Source: Thermodesulfobacteriota bacterium
GTDB taxonomy: Bacteria; Desulfobacterota; QYQD01
DNA length: 64,000 nt
Assembly: GCA_031082315.1 (NCBI GenBank)
Contig: JAVHLC010000005.1
Span: 62,001-126,000, forward strand
Reading direction: 5' to 3'
The position numbers and the translations under genes were made by a program. This document shows positions 33,462-42,633 of this stretch, in pieces (within the stretch, counting starts at the first letter, position 1; each line of letters starts with the position of its first letter). The notes under the pieces are model-generated. The model worked only from the letters and a program-made list of their open reading frames with translations. It was not told the origin of the DNA and did no database searches.

Positions 33462-35186
33462 TTGGAAAAGGAGTGGCATAAAAACGATCCGGATTTATTA
33501 GCGCTGGAAAAGTTGCAGAGAGAGACAAATCTGCATCCCCTGATAGCGCTTTTTCTCTGTAATCGCGGCATAAAGGATACAGCCGGGGCGCACAGCTTCC
33601 TGCATCCTTCCCTTAAAGACCTTCCCTCACCCTTCCTGCTCAAGGATATGGATAAGGCGGCGCACCGCCTGGCCGATGCAGTGCGTCGCCGTGAAAAGAT
33701 ATTGATCTATGGAGATTATGATGCGGACGGGGTCACGGCCACCGCTGTCTTGTGGCTTTTTCTAAAGAGAATGGGCGTCGCTGTCTCTCATTACATACCA
33801 GACCGGACCCGTGACGGTTACGGTCTTAAGACGGAGATACTAAGGCGTTTTCTGGATGATAAACCGGACCTGCTTGTCACCGTGGATTGCGGTATCTCCA
33901 ACCATGAAGCCGTTGCCTACGCCAATGGGCAGGGTATAGAGGTCATTATTACCGATCACCACTGTGTGCCGGATGTGCTTCCTCCGGCCCTGGCTGCGGT
34001 CAATCCGAAGCAGCCAGGATGTAACTATCCGGACAAAGAGCTCGCCGGCGTGGGGGTGGCCTTTAACCTGATTATGGCCTTGAGGCGGGTACTGTTTCAT
34101 GACTCTACGGCCGGCGCATGGTCGGACCGGGAGCGTCCCAATCTCAAAGAATATCTGGATCTGGTAGCTATCGGGACCATAGCCGATATGGTGCCTTTAC
34201 GGGGTGTAAACAGGATACTGGTCAAAGAGGGATTGAAGATCATTGACAGGGCAAGGCGGCCCGGGGTTGCCGCTCTAAAGGCGATCAGTTTGGTCAATAC
34301 TGCGAAGGCCTCATCCTACGACATAGGTTTTCGGCTCGCTCCACGGTTAAATGCCGCGGGCAGGATGGGATCCGCCGATGAGGCCTTCGCTTTACTCGTG
34401 ACTGAAGACGGCGTCCGGGCTGAACTGATAGCCTCCGCTTTAGACCAGGCTAACCGCAGGCGCCAGGCCGTGGAAGAAGATATGCTCACGGAACTTACCG
34501 GCTATATTACGGAAGAGGTGTTGCAGACGGAAAAGGCCCTGGTCTATGCCTCGCCGCACTGGCATAGAGGGGTGCTCGGTATCGTAGCTTCACGCCTGGC
34601 GGCGAAATATGCCCGGCCCGCCATACTCTTTTCTCTGGAAGATGGAAAGGCCAGGGGATCGGGCCGGAGCGCCGCAGGCCTTGACCTTTATGCATTGCTG
34701 ACCATGTGTCGTGAGCTGTTGGAGGATTTTGGCGGTCATAAGGAAGCCGCCGGATTATCGCTGCGCGAGGAAAATCTGCCTTTGTTCAAGGAGGTTTTTC
34801 AGACTGCGGTGTCTGATAAAGTAACCACGGAGGACCTCGTTCCCAGGCTATGGCTGGAAGGCAGCGTTCAGTTGTCAATTTTACGTGAAAAATCCTTTCT
34901 TAATGATTTCTACCTGCTGCCGCCTTTTGGGATGGGGAACCCGAATCCTCTTTTGGACACCTCACCCATTAAGATCATAGAGCAGCGGTTAATCGGAGAA
35001 AAGCACGTAAAATTAAGAGTGCACCAGGACGGGCGGGTATGGGAGGCTATGGGCTTTAATATGGCTCCCCTGCCTGATGCGGAATTTCTGGAGGCGGCCC
35101 TGGCCTTTGCCCTGGATACCAATAACTACCAGGGCCGGGAATCCCTGCAATTGCGGGTGGTGGATCTAAAGGTGATGGGGACTTAG
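33462..35186 (+). CDS. recJ: Single-strand-specific 5'-3' exonuclease RecJ
   Basis: 574 residues. DHH motifs GDYDADGVTATAV and ITDHHCVPDVLPPALAAVNP, DHHA1 region GGHKEAAGLSL, and a C-terminal OB domain ending LQLRVVDLKVM. Acts in RecF-pathway recombination and mismatch repair. Start is TTG with GGGGGATG upstream; no in-frame ATG or GTG fits the family N-terminus (WHKNDPDLLALEKLQ). Confidence 0.94.
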   Translation: MEKEWHKNDPDLLALEKLQRETNLHPLIALFLCNRGIKDTAGAHSFLHPSLKDLPSPFLLKDMDKAAHRLADAVRRREKILIYGDYDADGVTATAVLWLFLKRMGVAVSHYIPDRTRDGYGLKTEILRRFLDDKPDLLVTVDCGISNHEAVAYANGQGIEVIITDHHCVPDVLPPALAAVNPKQPGCNYPDKELAGVGVAFNLIMALRRVLFHDSTAGAWSDRERPNLKEYLDLVAIGTIADMVPLRGVNRILVKEGLKIIDRARRPGVAALKAISLVNTAKASSYDIGFRLAPRLNAAGRMGSADEAFALLVTEDGVRAELIASALDQANRRRQAVEEDMLTELTGYITEEVLQTEKALVYASPHWHRGVLGIVASRLAAKYARPAILFSLEDGKARGSGRSAAGLDLYALLTMCRELLEDFGGHKEAAGLSLREENLPLFKEVFQTAVSDKVTTEDLVPRLWLEGSVQLSILREKSFLNDFYLLPPFGMGNPNPLLDTSPIKIIEQRLIGEKHVKLRVHQDGRVWEAMGFNMAPLPDAEFLEAALAFALDTNNYQGRESLQLRVVDLKVMGT

Positions 35187-35269
35187 CCACAGAGCGCACA
35201 GAGATAGAAAGATTTCGAAATTAGAAATTTGTCATTTTGTATCAGTTTAGCTTTTTTAAAAAGTATTTT

Positions 35270-35349
35270 AAAATCCCTCCCAACCTCCCTTTTCCAAAGG
35301 GAGGAGAAACACTGCCCCCTTTGAAAAAGGGGGATTAAGGGGGATTTTT
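35270..35349. repeat. AAAGGGGG repeat (family E), degenerate tandem
   Basis: AATCCCTCCCAACCTCCC-TTTCCAAAGGGAGG then CCCCCTTTGAAAAAGGGGG-ATTAAGGGGGATTTTTGAG. Together with the CACAGAGCGCACAGAG arm of family C (35186-35210) it fills the gap 35187-35501. Confidence 0.6.
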
Positions 35350-35501
35350 GAGCCGCCATTTTCTGAACGACTAGCTCTTTTCAAACAGCTAACGTGTTAC
35401 GTCATTTGGAATTCGCGCAAAGCGCTTTTGGTTGCGGCTTCGCCGCGCTGTGAACTCTGGGCCGAATTTGACAGTGCTATCATTAATGGAGGGATTTTAA
35501 G

Positions 35502-36821
35502 ATGAGACTGCCGGTATCGGAAACTATCTTAGATAATGGGTTGAATATCCTGCTTCTCGAAAACCATAAGGCCCCGGTAGTCAGTTTGCAGGTATGGTAC
35601 CGGGTGGGATCGCGCAATGAGCGTCTGGGTAAGACCGGGATTTCGCACCTCACCGAGCACCTTATGTTTCGCGGCACTAAAAAATACAGGCCCAAGGAGT
35701 TTTCCCGCCTGGTTAAAAGAAATGGGGGAAACGAGAACGCCTTCACCTCTCAGGACTATACGGCCTATTTTGAGAATATAGCCGGGGACCGCCTGGAAGT
35801 ACTCCTTGATCTGGAATCTGATCGCATGACCAATCTGGCCGTTGATAAGCAGGCATTTCTCACGGAGCGGGATATAGTAATGGAGGAACGCCGGCTGCGG
35901 ACCGAGGATGATCCGGTCTCCTCCCTCTTTGAAGAAATGGATTCTGTCGCCTTCCGCACCCACCCCTACATGTGGCCGATAATAGGCTGGATGGGGGATA
36001 TCGGCCAGACCGCTTATGAAGACTTTAAGGATTATTACCGGCTGCATTACAGGCCGAACCGGGCCACTGTCATTGTCGTCGGCGACATGGAAAAAGAAAA
36101 GCTATTGTTAAAAATCAAGAAATATTTCGGCTGTATCAGACCCGGGCCGGAGCCATCCCCGGTCGTATGTGATGAGCCGCCCCAGAGAGGAGAAAGAAGA
36201 TTCTACCTGAAGCGGGAGGCCCAGCTTTCTTATCTGCTTATGAGCTTCCATACCCCCAATCTCAGGCATGAAGACAGCTTTGCCCTGGAGCTTCTGGCCC
36301 TTATTCTGGGCCAGGGCAAGAGTTCGCGACTTTATCGCCGTCTCGTGCGCGAGAAACAGTTGGCCCTGGATATCAATGTCAATTATCCCCGGTTAGCGCA
36401 TGATCCCAATCTTTGCCACATCTTCGCGCCCATAATGCCCGGTAAGACGGCCGAGGCAGTGGAAGAGGAGATTGAAGCGGAATTGGAAAAGATAAAGAGG
36501 CAAGGCGTGACGGAAAAAGAGCTGCAAAAGACCAGGAATATGTCCGAAGCGGCCTTTGTGTTCCATCAGGATTCATTTTTTTACCAGGGAATGTTGCTGG
36601 GCATCTATCATACGGTGAGTAACTGGCGGGATCTGTATGCCTATCTGCCGGGTATCGCAAAAGTTACTGCTTCCGATATAAAAAGGGTGGCCAATACCTA
36701 TTTTCATAAGGATAAAAAGAATGTAGGGGTTTTGGTCCCGGTATTGCCGGGTTTCTCCCACGCCTCGGCGCATCTGCGAAAGGTATCCGGGAAGAAAAGC
36801 TCTCAGTTTTCAATAGCCTGA
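35502..36821 (+). CDS. M16-family zinc peptidase, catalytic subunit
   Basis: 439 residues. Zinc motif HxxEH at H49-L-T-E52-H53 (GISHLTEHLMFRGT), downstream ERDIVMEERR providing the third ligand region; C-terminal M16 half with RLYRRLVREKQLALD. Cytosolic or periplasmic processing protease of the PqqL/YmxG type; no signal peptide seen. GGAGGG precedes the ATG. Pairs with the next gene. Confidence 0.92.
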   Translation: MRLPVSETILDNGLNILLLENHKAPVVSLQVWYRVGSRNERLGKTGISHLTEHLMFRGTKKYRPKEFSRLVKRNGGNENAFTSQDYTAYFENIAGDRLEVLLDLESDRMTNLAVDKQAFLTERDIVMEERRLRTEDDPVSSLFEEMDSVAFRTHPYMWPIIGWMGDIGQTAYEDFKDYYRLHYRPNRATVIVVGDMEKEKLLLKIKKYFGCIRPGPEPSPVVCDEPPQRGERRFYLKREAQLSYLLMSFHTPNLRHEDSFALELLALILGQGKSSRLYRRLVREKQLALDINVNYPRLAHDPNLCHIFAPIMPGKTAEAVEEEIEAELEKIKRQGVTEKELQKTRNMSEAAFVFHQDSFFYQGMLLGIYHTVSNWRDLYAYLPGIAKVTASDIKRVANTYFHKDKKNVGVLVPVLPGFSHASAHLRKVSGKKSSQFSIA

Positions 36822-36835
36822 AATACTACAAATTC

Positions 36836-36982
36836 TTAAATTTGGAACTCAGGAACTCATGAAGAAAAATGCTGTTCTATTCCTGATTTCTTGATTTCCA
36901 GATTCATTCATATAACTGGTAACACTTCAGGCTTTACAACGCATCGTAGTTACGACAGGCTTTCAAAAATCTAAATTGTTAC
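36836..36982. repeat. Family G-like repeat between the M16 genes
   Basis: TTTGGAACTCAGGAACTCATGA ... CTGATTTCTTGATTTCCAGATT palindrome, then about 60 bp ending TCTAAATTGTTAC as in the 17102 copy. A shorter version is nested at 7310-7370. Confidence 0.65.
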
Positions 36983-37002
36983 TAATTAAGGAGTTCTGTT
37001 TC

Positions 37003-38292
37003 ATGTCTAAAAAAACGGTGTCCTCCGGAAGCGCGTTTGCCAGGCGTATTGTCCTGCCGAATGGGACGGTCGTCCTGCTCAAAGAGGTAAAGGCCCTGCC
37101 ATTAGTATATATGCATCTGGTCATTGAGGCCGGTTCCCTGCTTGATCCGGGGGGCCGGGAAGGACTGGCGGCCCTTACCGCTGAGGGACTTTTAACCGGC
37201 ACCCGCCGGCGCACGGCTGCCCGGATCAGTGAAGAGATAGAGTTTACGGGAGGGGCGCTGGCAGTCCAGCCTAGAAAAGATTATACCTCTATTACCCTGA
37301 ATGTCTTGAAGAAGGCCCTGCCTACCGGTCTGGAGATTCTGTCCGATGTCCTTACCCAGCCGGCCTTCCGGCCAAAAGAGATCGCCAAAAAGAAGGAAGA
37401 ATTCAAGGCGCGCATCCATAAGGAAGAGGAAGATCCGGGTACGCTTGCCAACAAGACCTTTCTGGCGGAGCTATTTAATAAGCGTCTTTATGGACAGCCG
37501 CTGCTGGGAACAGAGAAATCCATATCCGGTCTGACCAAAAATGACCTGATGAGTTTCTACCAGGAGCGATTATCCCATTCCCGGGTCATCTGTGCTGTGG
37601 TCGGCCAGATTACAGAAAGAGAGTTTATGCCCTTATGGGAAAGATATCTGGGGCCCTGGCCGGAGACCGGCATCGAGACTCCGATTAATATCCCCTCAGA
37701 TAGCAAAGGGGGAAGCGGCCGGATAAAAAAGATCGACCGTGATCTTACCCAGGCCAATATTGTCCTTGGCCACAGAGGCATCCCGCGCAGCCACCCGGAC
37801 TATTACGCCGTCTTTGTCATGAACTACATCCTGGGGGGCGGCGGATTCCGTTCTCGCCTGATGGACAATATCCGGGAAGAAAAGGGGCTGGCCTACAGCA
37901 TCTATAGCGCCTTTGTTTCAGGCAGGCACGCCGGTTATTTCCAGGCCGTAGTGGAGACCAGGAATGCGACGGCCGGCGTGGCTATAGATGAAATTCTCAA
38001 GGAAATGGAACAAATCAGGGTAAATGGTGTATCTGATGAAGAACTGAACGAGGCCAGGTTGTATCTTACCGGCAGCTTTCCCTTAAAGATGGACACAAAT
38101 GCCAAGATCGCCGGGCTCTTGACCGATATGGAGTTCTACAACCTGGGTCTCGATTACCCGGCGCGTTATCCGGCGATTATAAATGCAGTAAGCAAAGATC
38201 AGGTGGCGGATGCTGCCAGGAAGTATCTCTACCCTGAGAATTATACCCTGGTCATTGTAGGCAGGCAAAAAGAGATAAAATGGCCGCAATAA
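37003..38292 (+). CDS. M16-family protein, non-catalytic partner
   Basis: 429 residues. Clear M16 fold (GSLLDPGGREGLAALTAEGL, GGGGFRSRLMDNIREEKGLAYSIYS), but where HxxEH should be it reads LAALTAEG, so the zinc site is lost. Catalytic/non-catalytic pairs form heterodimers in this family. AAGGAG precedes ATG 37003; the frame's earlier TTG is not used. Confidence 0.9.
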   Translation: MSKKTVSSGSAFARRIVLPNGTVVLLKEVKALPLVYMHLVIEAGSLLDPGGREGLAALTAEGLLTGTRRRTAARISEEIEFTGGALAVQPRKDYTSITLNVLKKALPTGLEILSDVLTQPAFRPKEIAKKKEEFKARIHKEEEDPGTLANKTFLAELFNKRLYGQPLLGTEKSISGLTKNDLMSFYQERLSHSRVICAVVGQITEREFMPLWERYLGPWPETGIETPINIPSDSKGGSGRIKKIDRDLTQANIVLGHRGIPRSHPDYYAVFVMNYILGGGGFRSRLMDNIREEKGLAYSIYSAFVSGRHAGYFQAVVETRNATAGVAIDEILKEMEQIRVNGVSDEELNEARLYLTGSFPLKMDTNAKIAGLLTDMEFYNLGLDYPARYPAIINAVSKDQVADAARKYLYPENYTLVIVGRQKEIKWPQ

Positions 38293-38415
38293 ACAAGAGG
38301 TTTTTTTCCATTTCACTGGTAAAGATCGACTGGTTGGGCTTTAGAGGGACAATGCCCCTGCGGCCGACGTTACACTATCCATGTGAAGGCCGGGCCGCAA
38401 GGACATGGGGTTGAT

Positions 38416-39225
38416 TCAGAATGCCAGGCTGATGGTTACGCCGCCGTAAACAAAGTTATCGTCTTTGCCGGTCTTGCTGCGGTATTTCATCTCGTCGCTC
38501 GCATCGCTTGAAAGCGGAAAAGTGTACGATAAGGAAGGGGTTATTGTCACATAGTTCGCTGCCGAAACAGGCAGCCTGGCTGAGATCACGCCATCGTGGA
38601 AGTTATTAAACTTGTCGCCCGTGGCCACTCCTTGATCGTTAATCTCCGGGTAGTCGGCGGCGTCTTCGCTCTTCAGGTAGCTCGCCGAGGCAGCAAGGTC
38701 CAGGGAGACAGCCGCGGTAATCTTGAAAGAATGGGAGATTCCAAGAAGAAAATACCAGTGCATATAGCTGTCAATCTCCTTGTAAACAGTAAGCGAGGGT
38801 GACAGCAGCGTATCAATACCTAAACCCATAAAGACCTCCTGAGAATCATCAACGCCGTCCAGGCCATAATAGATGTAGCCTCCATTTATGTTCAAAGGGC
38901 CAAAGTCCCTGCCGTAGGATAGTGTAAGATCTGTCTCGTTCCAGTTGGACGGATTATTCCCGGCTGCCGCATAGGGATCGGTGTCCAGATTGCCCCATAG
39001 GTTGGCTGAAAAGCCTTTATAGCCGATGGTTATGGAAGGTTGGACAACAATACTGTCCCGGCTCAATTCCTGCCCCCGCCAGATATAGTCACTTAAAATG
39101 GAAACCGACAGGTCGGCAGAGGGCATATCCTCTTCCGCCATGGCCGGTAACGTAATAACTGCACTCACAATTAAGCCTACAATAACCGTTAGAAAACCTT
39201 TCAAGTAAAGCGAATCTTTTTTCAT
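38416..39225 (-). CDS. Outer-membrane β-barrel protein, TorF-like putative porin
   Basis: 269 residues. Signal peptide (about 1-31, ITLPAMA|EE), then alternating β-strands with LSVSILSDYIWRGQELSRDS and FSANLWGNLDTD, the pattern of the TorF/TIGR02001 putative porins, ending in a terminal aromatic strand VTISLAF required for barrel insertion. ATG 39225 has AGGAGGAAG upstream. Transported substrate unknown; in related genomes such genes often sit near ammonium transport. Confidence 0.75.
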   Translation of the reverse strand: MKKDSLYLKGFLTVIVGLIVSAVITLPAMAEEDMPSADLSVSILSDYIWRGQELSRDSIVVQPSITIGYKGFSANLWGNLDTDPYAAAGNNPSNWNETDLTLSYGRDFGPLNINGGYIYYGLDGVDDSQEVFMGLGIDTLLSPSLTVYKEIDSYMHWYFLLGISHSFKITAAVSLDLAASASYLKSEDAADYPEINDQGVATGDKFNNFHDGVISARLPVSAANYVTITPSLSYTFPLSSDASDEMKYRSKTGKDDNFVYGGVTISLAF

Positions 39226-39931
39226 TATCTTCCTCCTACAGTATGTGAAAAACAAATTTTATGACCTCCTTTCTATTTCCTTTAGGTTTCATGCTATACC
39301 AAGAACCATGCCAGTTAGAAAAGACAGCAGTGAATAGAGATAACTATTTATGATTACAACTGAAAATATCCGGATGGGATTTGCTTTATTGGAGATGGGG
39401 CATCGAAAGTTTACAGAACGGTAGGACGTCGGCGTGATTTTTTACATAATTGTATTAAGCCTAACCTATTGCAAATAAGCCGAGCAAAACTGAAAGGTAC
39501 AACTAAAATGTCTAAGGCCCCTAGACTACAATACATTATATATTAGAGGCATTGGCTAATAAATCATTACAGCGGGTCGCCATTGGCGCTCGCTGAATGC
39601 AAGCGTTATACTCGGAGAAAGTTTAGCCCACCCTACCGGGCTATGCCGTCGGATAATAAATCGCCATATTTATGTCGAGTTGACATAACCTTGATAATTA
39701 CAACAAAAAACAGGCTTATGGATTTTATGCTATCGGCTTATGTAATTGATATTTAATTGGATTTCATTTTATTGTACTGTTTGCCAAATTGTAGTATCAT
39801 CGCTTTTATATGCGAGTTTTGATGAAAAAAGTCGAGTCGATATAATATATGATGTTGGCACATACGGAATGAATTTCATCATAGTTGGCCTTAGTAGGTT
39901 TCTGATAGAATTGTGATGAACGGAGGAGCAA
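39226..39931. other. AT-rich 0.7-kb interval with an attC-like segment
   Basis: No ORF of note. At 39459-39611 GCCTAAC (RYYYAAC-type) and AAGCGTTATAC (close to GTTRRRY) bracket imperfectly complementary sequence with GCGCTCGCTGAATGCAAGCG at the right end, recalling integron attC sites but with a degenerate right box and at 153 bp longer than usual. Base composition is lower in G+C than the flanks, consistent with the boundary of an accessory island. Confidence 0.3.
39819..39846 (+). promoter_or_regulatory. Promoter of the DUF262-HEPN operon
   Basis: TTGATG, 16 nt, TATAAT. GTCGAGTCGATATAA here partly repeats GTCGAGTTGACATAA at 39673-39687, a possible operator pair. Leader about 80 nt. Confidence 0.45.
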
Positions 39932-41053
39932 ATGAAAATTAGTGAACGAACCCGAAAACAGATTAACGCAGAGATCGCAGCGGCACGGAACGATATTCGC
40001 ACCGACAAACTGGATGTAAGTTACGGAGAACTCGCCAATCTCTATGAGAACACAGAATTGGTGATTAGACCAGAGTACCAGAGGTTGTTCCGTTGGACGC
40101 CTACACAGAAAAGTAGATTCATCGAATCAATTTTGCTTGGATTTCCTACCCCTGCGATCTTCGTCGCCGAAGACGACAAAGGAGTTTGGGAACTGGTAGA
40201 CGGGCTGCAGCGCGTTTCAAGCGTTCTAGAGTTCATGGGCGTCCTCAAAGATGCAAAAGACGTTACGGGAACCAAACTCCTGTCAGGATCTGTCCTCGTG
40301 CGTGCGGGACACAAACCTCGCTTACCCTCCATAGAGGGCGTATCCTTCTCCGATCTCAGCCTGCAGGCCAGGCTTTCTATCAAACGCGCAGGTTGCAGAG
40401 TTGAGGTTATCAAAGTTGGTAGTCATCCAAAGATGAAATACGACGTTTTTGAACGGCTCAACACCGGCGGCTCATCGCTCGAACCGCAAGAGGTAAGAAA
40501 CTGCATTTTTAGAGCGACTGCCCCAGATTTCGTCGAGTGGATTGAGAAACTCGCCGCATTTCCTCCATTTCGGGAATACCTCGGGATGTCGGAACTTCAA
40601 GCCAACACCATGTTCGACCGAGGCTTAATACTACGATACTTTACCCTGCGGAACGCATACAAGGAGTTCGAACACGACGTAGAGCCCTTCATAACGGACT
40701 TTGTGCGCCAGGTTCTTGAAAACGAGAGGGGTTTCGACCGGAACGGCGAAGATGCTTCTTTCAAGGAGACATTCAAGAGAATTTCGGAAGCCCTGGGGGA
40801 AGACGCCTGGCGACACTACCGCGACGGGCGACACAAAGGCCCTTTATCTGTCTACGTCTTTGAAACTATTTCCGTTGGAATATCCCGAAATCTGTCGGTA
40901 GTCAGTGCTCTTTCATCGAGCCAACTCAAACGCCGCATTGTGGAATTCAAGCAACGGCCGGAATTTGTAAACAACACTGGGGCGGGTGCAAACATAAGGT
41001 CAAAATTACATAGCAGGATAGATTTCGCAATTTCTTTTTTTTCTAAGGCATAG
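39932..41053 (+). CDS. DUF262 (ParB/GmrS-like) protein
   Basis: 373 residues. The DUF262 core carries VIRPEYQRLFRW, ESILLGFPTPAIF and DGLQR (residues 90-94), the DGxQR motif of ParB-like nucleotidase/nuclease domains as in GmrS; EVIKVGSHPKMKYDVFERLNTGG follows. The C-terminal half is helical with no DUF1524/HNH nuclease, so this is the stand-alone form. GGAGGAG precedes the ATG. Six bases separate it from a HEPN gene; the two likely form one module. Role in phage or plasmid defence is inference. Confidence 0.85.
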   Translation: MKISERTRKQINAEIAAARNDIRTDKLDVSYGELANLYENTELVIRPEYQRLFRWTPTQKSRFIESILLGFPTPAIFVAEDDKGVWELVDGLQRVSSVLEFMGVLKDAKDVTGTKLLSGSVLVRAGHKPRLPSIEGVSFSDLSLQARLSIKRAGCRVEVIKVGSHPKMKYDVFERLNTGGSSLEPQEVRNCIFRATAPDFVEWIEKLAAFPPFREYLGMSELQANTMFDRGLILRYFTLRNAYKEFEHDVEPFITDFVRQVLENERGFDRNGEDASFKETFKRISEALGEDAWRHYRDGRHKGPLSVYVFETISVGISRNLSVVSALSSSQLKRRIVEFKQRPEFVNNTGAGANIRSKLHSRIDFAISFFSKA

Positions 41054-41059
41054 CAGCTT

Positions 41060-41701
41060 ATGGGATCCATGTCCACCCTGTTCGAGGCGATTGGGGAAAA
41101 CCTTGATCAGCGACGCCTTGAATTCACAAATATCCGTCGAGTCGTTCTGAAGTTTGTGGGAGGTCCCCTCGAACCTGCCGCAGCGCGCATGGCTATACCG
41201 ATGATCTATGCAGTATGGGAAGGATTTGTCAAAGAGGTGTGCCAGCTTTACTTGGAATACGTAGAACAGAGTGTTTCCAATGCGTCCTATCTTCAGCCTG
41301 CCATACTGGGACACATGTGGACGCCGGAACTGCGCCCATTAACTGGGGGGCTGAATTTCTCCAAAAAGAAGTCCGTTGCCGAGATGGCTTTGGCAGCGGC
41401 AAGTACCCCAGTTGAATTTCGTGATACGGAAAGAGAGGTCAACACCAAGTCAAATCTCAACTATGCTGTACTCGAAGATATCGCGGATCATCTATGCTTA
41501 AATATCTCGACCATAGTAGGATGGCGGGCTTCTTTGAACGCCCTGGTAAACCTAAGGAACAATATCGCCCATGGGGCGAGACCAAGAGGGCTTTCATACA
41601 TAGAGATCGACGATTATGCCCGCAGCACCCTGTCTCTGATGGAAGCATTTGAGACGGTCCTATTAACGGCCGCGAGAAACAGGACGTTTTGCACGGTGTG
41701 A
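41060..41701 (+). CDS. HEPN-domain protein, MAE_28990/MAE_18760 type
   Basis: 213 residues, helical. IYAVWEGFVKEVCQLYLEYVE near residue 50 and the HEPN RNase signature R166-N-N-I-A-H171 (Rx4H) in VNLRNNIAHGAR place it in the HEPN superfamily, closest by eye to the MAE_28990 group. HEPN proteins of this type are usually RNases or toxin-like effectors. Coupled to the DUF262 gene, which may sense or neutralise. Start could also be ATG 41069. Confidence 0.8.
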   Translation: MGSMSTLFEAIGENLDQRRLEFTNIRRVVLKFVGGPLEPAAARMAIPMIYAVWEGFVKEVCQLYLEYVEQSVSNASYLQPAILGHMWTPELRPLTGGLNFSKKKSVAEMALAAASTPVEFRDTEREVNTKSNLNYAVLEDIADHLCLNISTIVGWRASLNALVNLRNNIAHGARPRGLSYIEIDDYARSTLSLMEAFETVLLTAARNRTFCTV

Positions 41702-41897
41702 CAGACCAAATGGGGGCGAGGGTATAAGGTGGCAATTAAAAAAATATAACACCGGTAGTGACCGGACCACATGATATAATCTGAGTGCCCAAGTGGCTGC
41801 ACCAGATAGCCGGAAAATCCGGCTCCCGGTGACCCGCTATGTTGGCCTGAATAATAATCTGGAATATCATTGTGAAACTTGATAATCTTTCTTTATA

Positions 41898-42629
41898 ATG
41901 CATACACACATGGTTATGACCCAAATGGACAATCAAACTGCAAGAGCGGTAGCCCACTACTGGAAAACAAGGGCGACTCAAAGGCAAAAACAGGAGACGG
42001 GGGGAAAGGCCGATCAGGGTCTCCGAAGTGCCGTCACCGGCGGTGCCCAGATGGACGGGTTTATTGACCTTTTCACCACACTCATCACACAAGCCGGAAT
42101 CCCCCTCCGCTATGTATTTCAAAAGAAGACTGTTGAACTTCCCGGTTTTTTCCGCCCAACCAAAGAATGGGACCTGCTAGTCATCCGTGATCAAACATTG
42201 ATTGCCGCCATTGAAGCTAAATCCCAAGTCGGGCCGTCTTTTGGCAACAACTTTAACAACAGAACGGAAGAAGCAATGGGTAGCGCCCTTGACCTTTGGA
42301 CGGCTTTCCGCGAGAAAGCATATCTTGATAGTCCACAGCCATTTCTCGGCTACTTTTTCATGCTTGAAGATTGTGAGGCATCCAACCGCCCTGTCGGTAT
42401 CAAAGAACCTCATTTCAAGGTATTTCCGGAGTTTGTTGACGCATCGTACATGCGACGGTACGAGTTATTCTGTAGGAAACTTGTTTTGGAACGTCACTAC
42501 ACAGCCTCTGCCTTCATTACTTCATCCATTCAAGACGGTCTCAAAGGTATGTTTAAGACGCCTGCGGATGACTTGTCGGTCGACCGTTTTGCAAAAATTC
42601 TTGTTGCCCATGTGGCGACTTTCCTGTGA
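41898..42629 (+). CDS. Type II restriction endonuclease, PaeR7I/XhoI family
   Basis: 243 residues. Matches PaeR7I by KTVELPGFFRPTKEWDLLVI and AKSQVGPSFGNNFNNRTEEA; the PD-(D/E)xK residues are D92, E106 and K108. Family members cut CTCGAG; specificity is inferred. Start uncertain (ATG 41898 or ATG 41916, MTQMDNQTAR), no strong ribosome binding site. The methyltransferase starts 5 nt after the stop. Confidence 0.88.
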   Translation: MHTHMVMTQMDNQTARAVAHYWKTRATQRQKQETGGKADQGLRSAVTGGAQMDGFIDLFTTLITQAGIPLRYVFQKKTVELPGFFRPTKEWDLLVIRDQTLIAAIEAKSQVGPSFGNNFNNRTEEAMGSALDLWTAFREKAYLDSPQPFLGYFFMLEDCEASNRPVGIKEPHFKVFPEFVDASYMRRYELFCRKLVLERHYTASAFITSSIQDGLKGMFKTPADDLSVDRFAKILVAHVATFL

Positions 42630-42633
42630 ACTC

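Noticed and set aside
41770-41850. GC-rich folded stretch between the HEPN and endonuclease genes considered as a tRNA
   Set aside because: No TψC-like GGTTCRANYCC and no cloverleaf can be drawn.
41736-42122. 128-codon minus-strand frame opposite the endonuclease start
   Set aside because: No domain, no ribosome binding site, overlaps the conserved PaeR7I-like gene.
42202-42633. Long upstream extension of the methyltransferase frame
   Set aside because: It lies inside the endonuclease gene in another frame and is not methyltransferase-like; the conserved part begins at ATG 42634.
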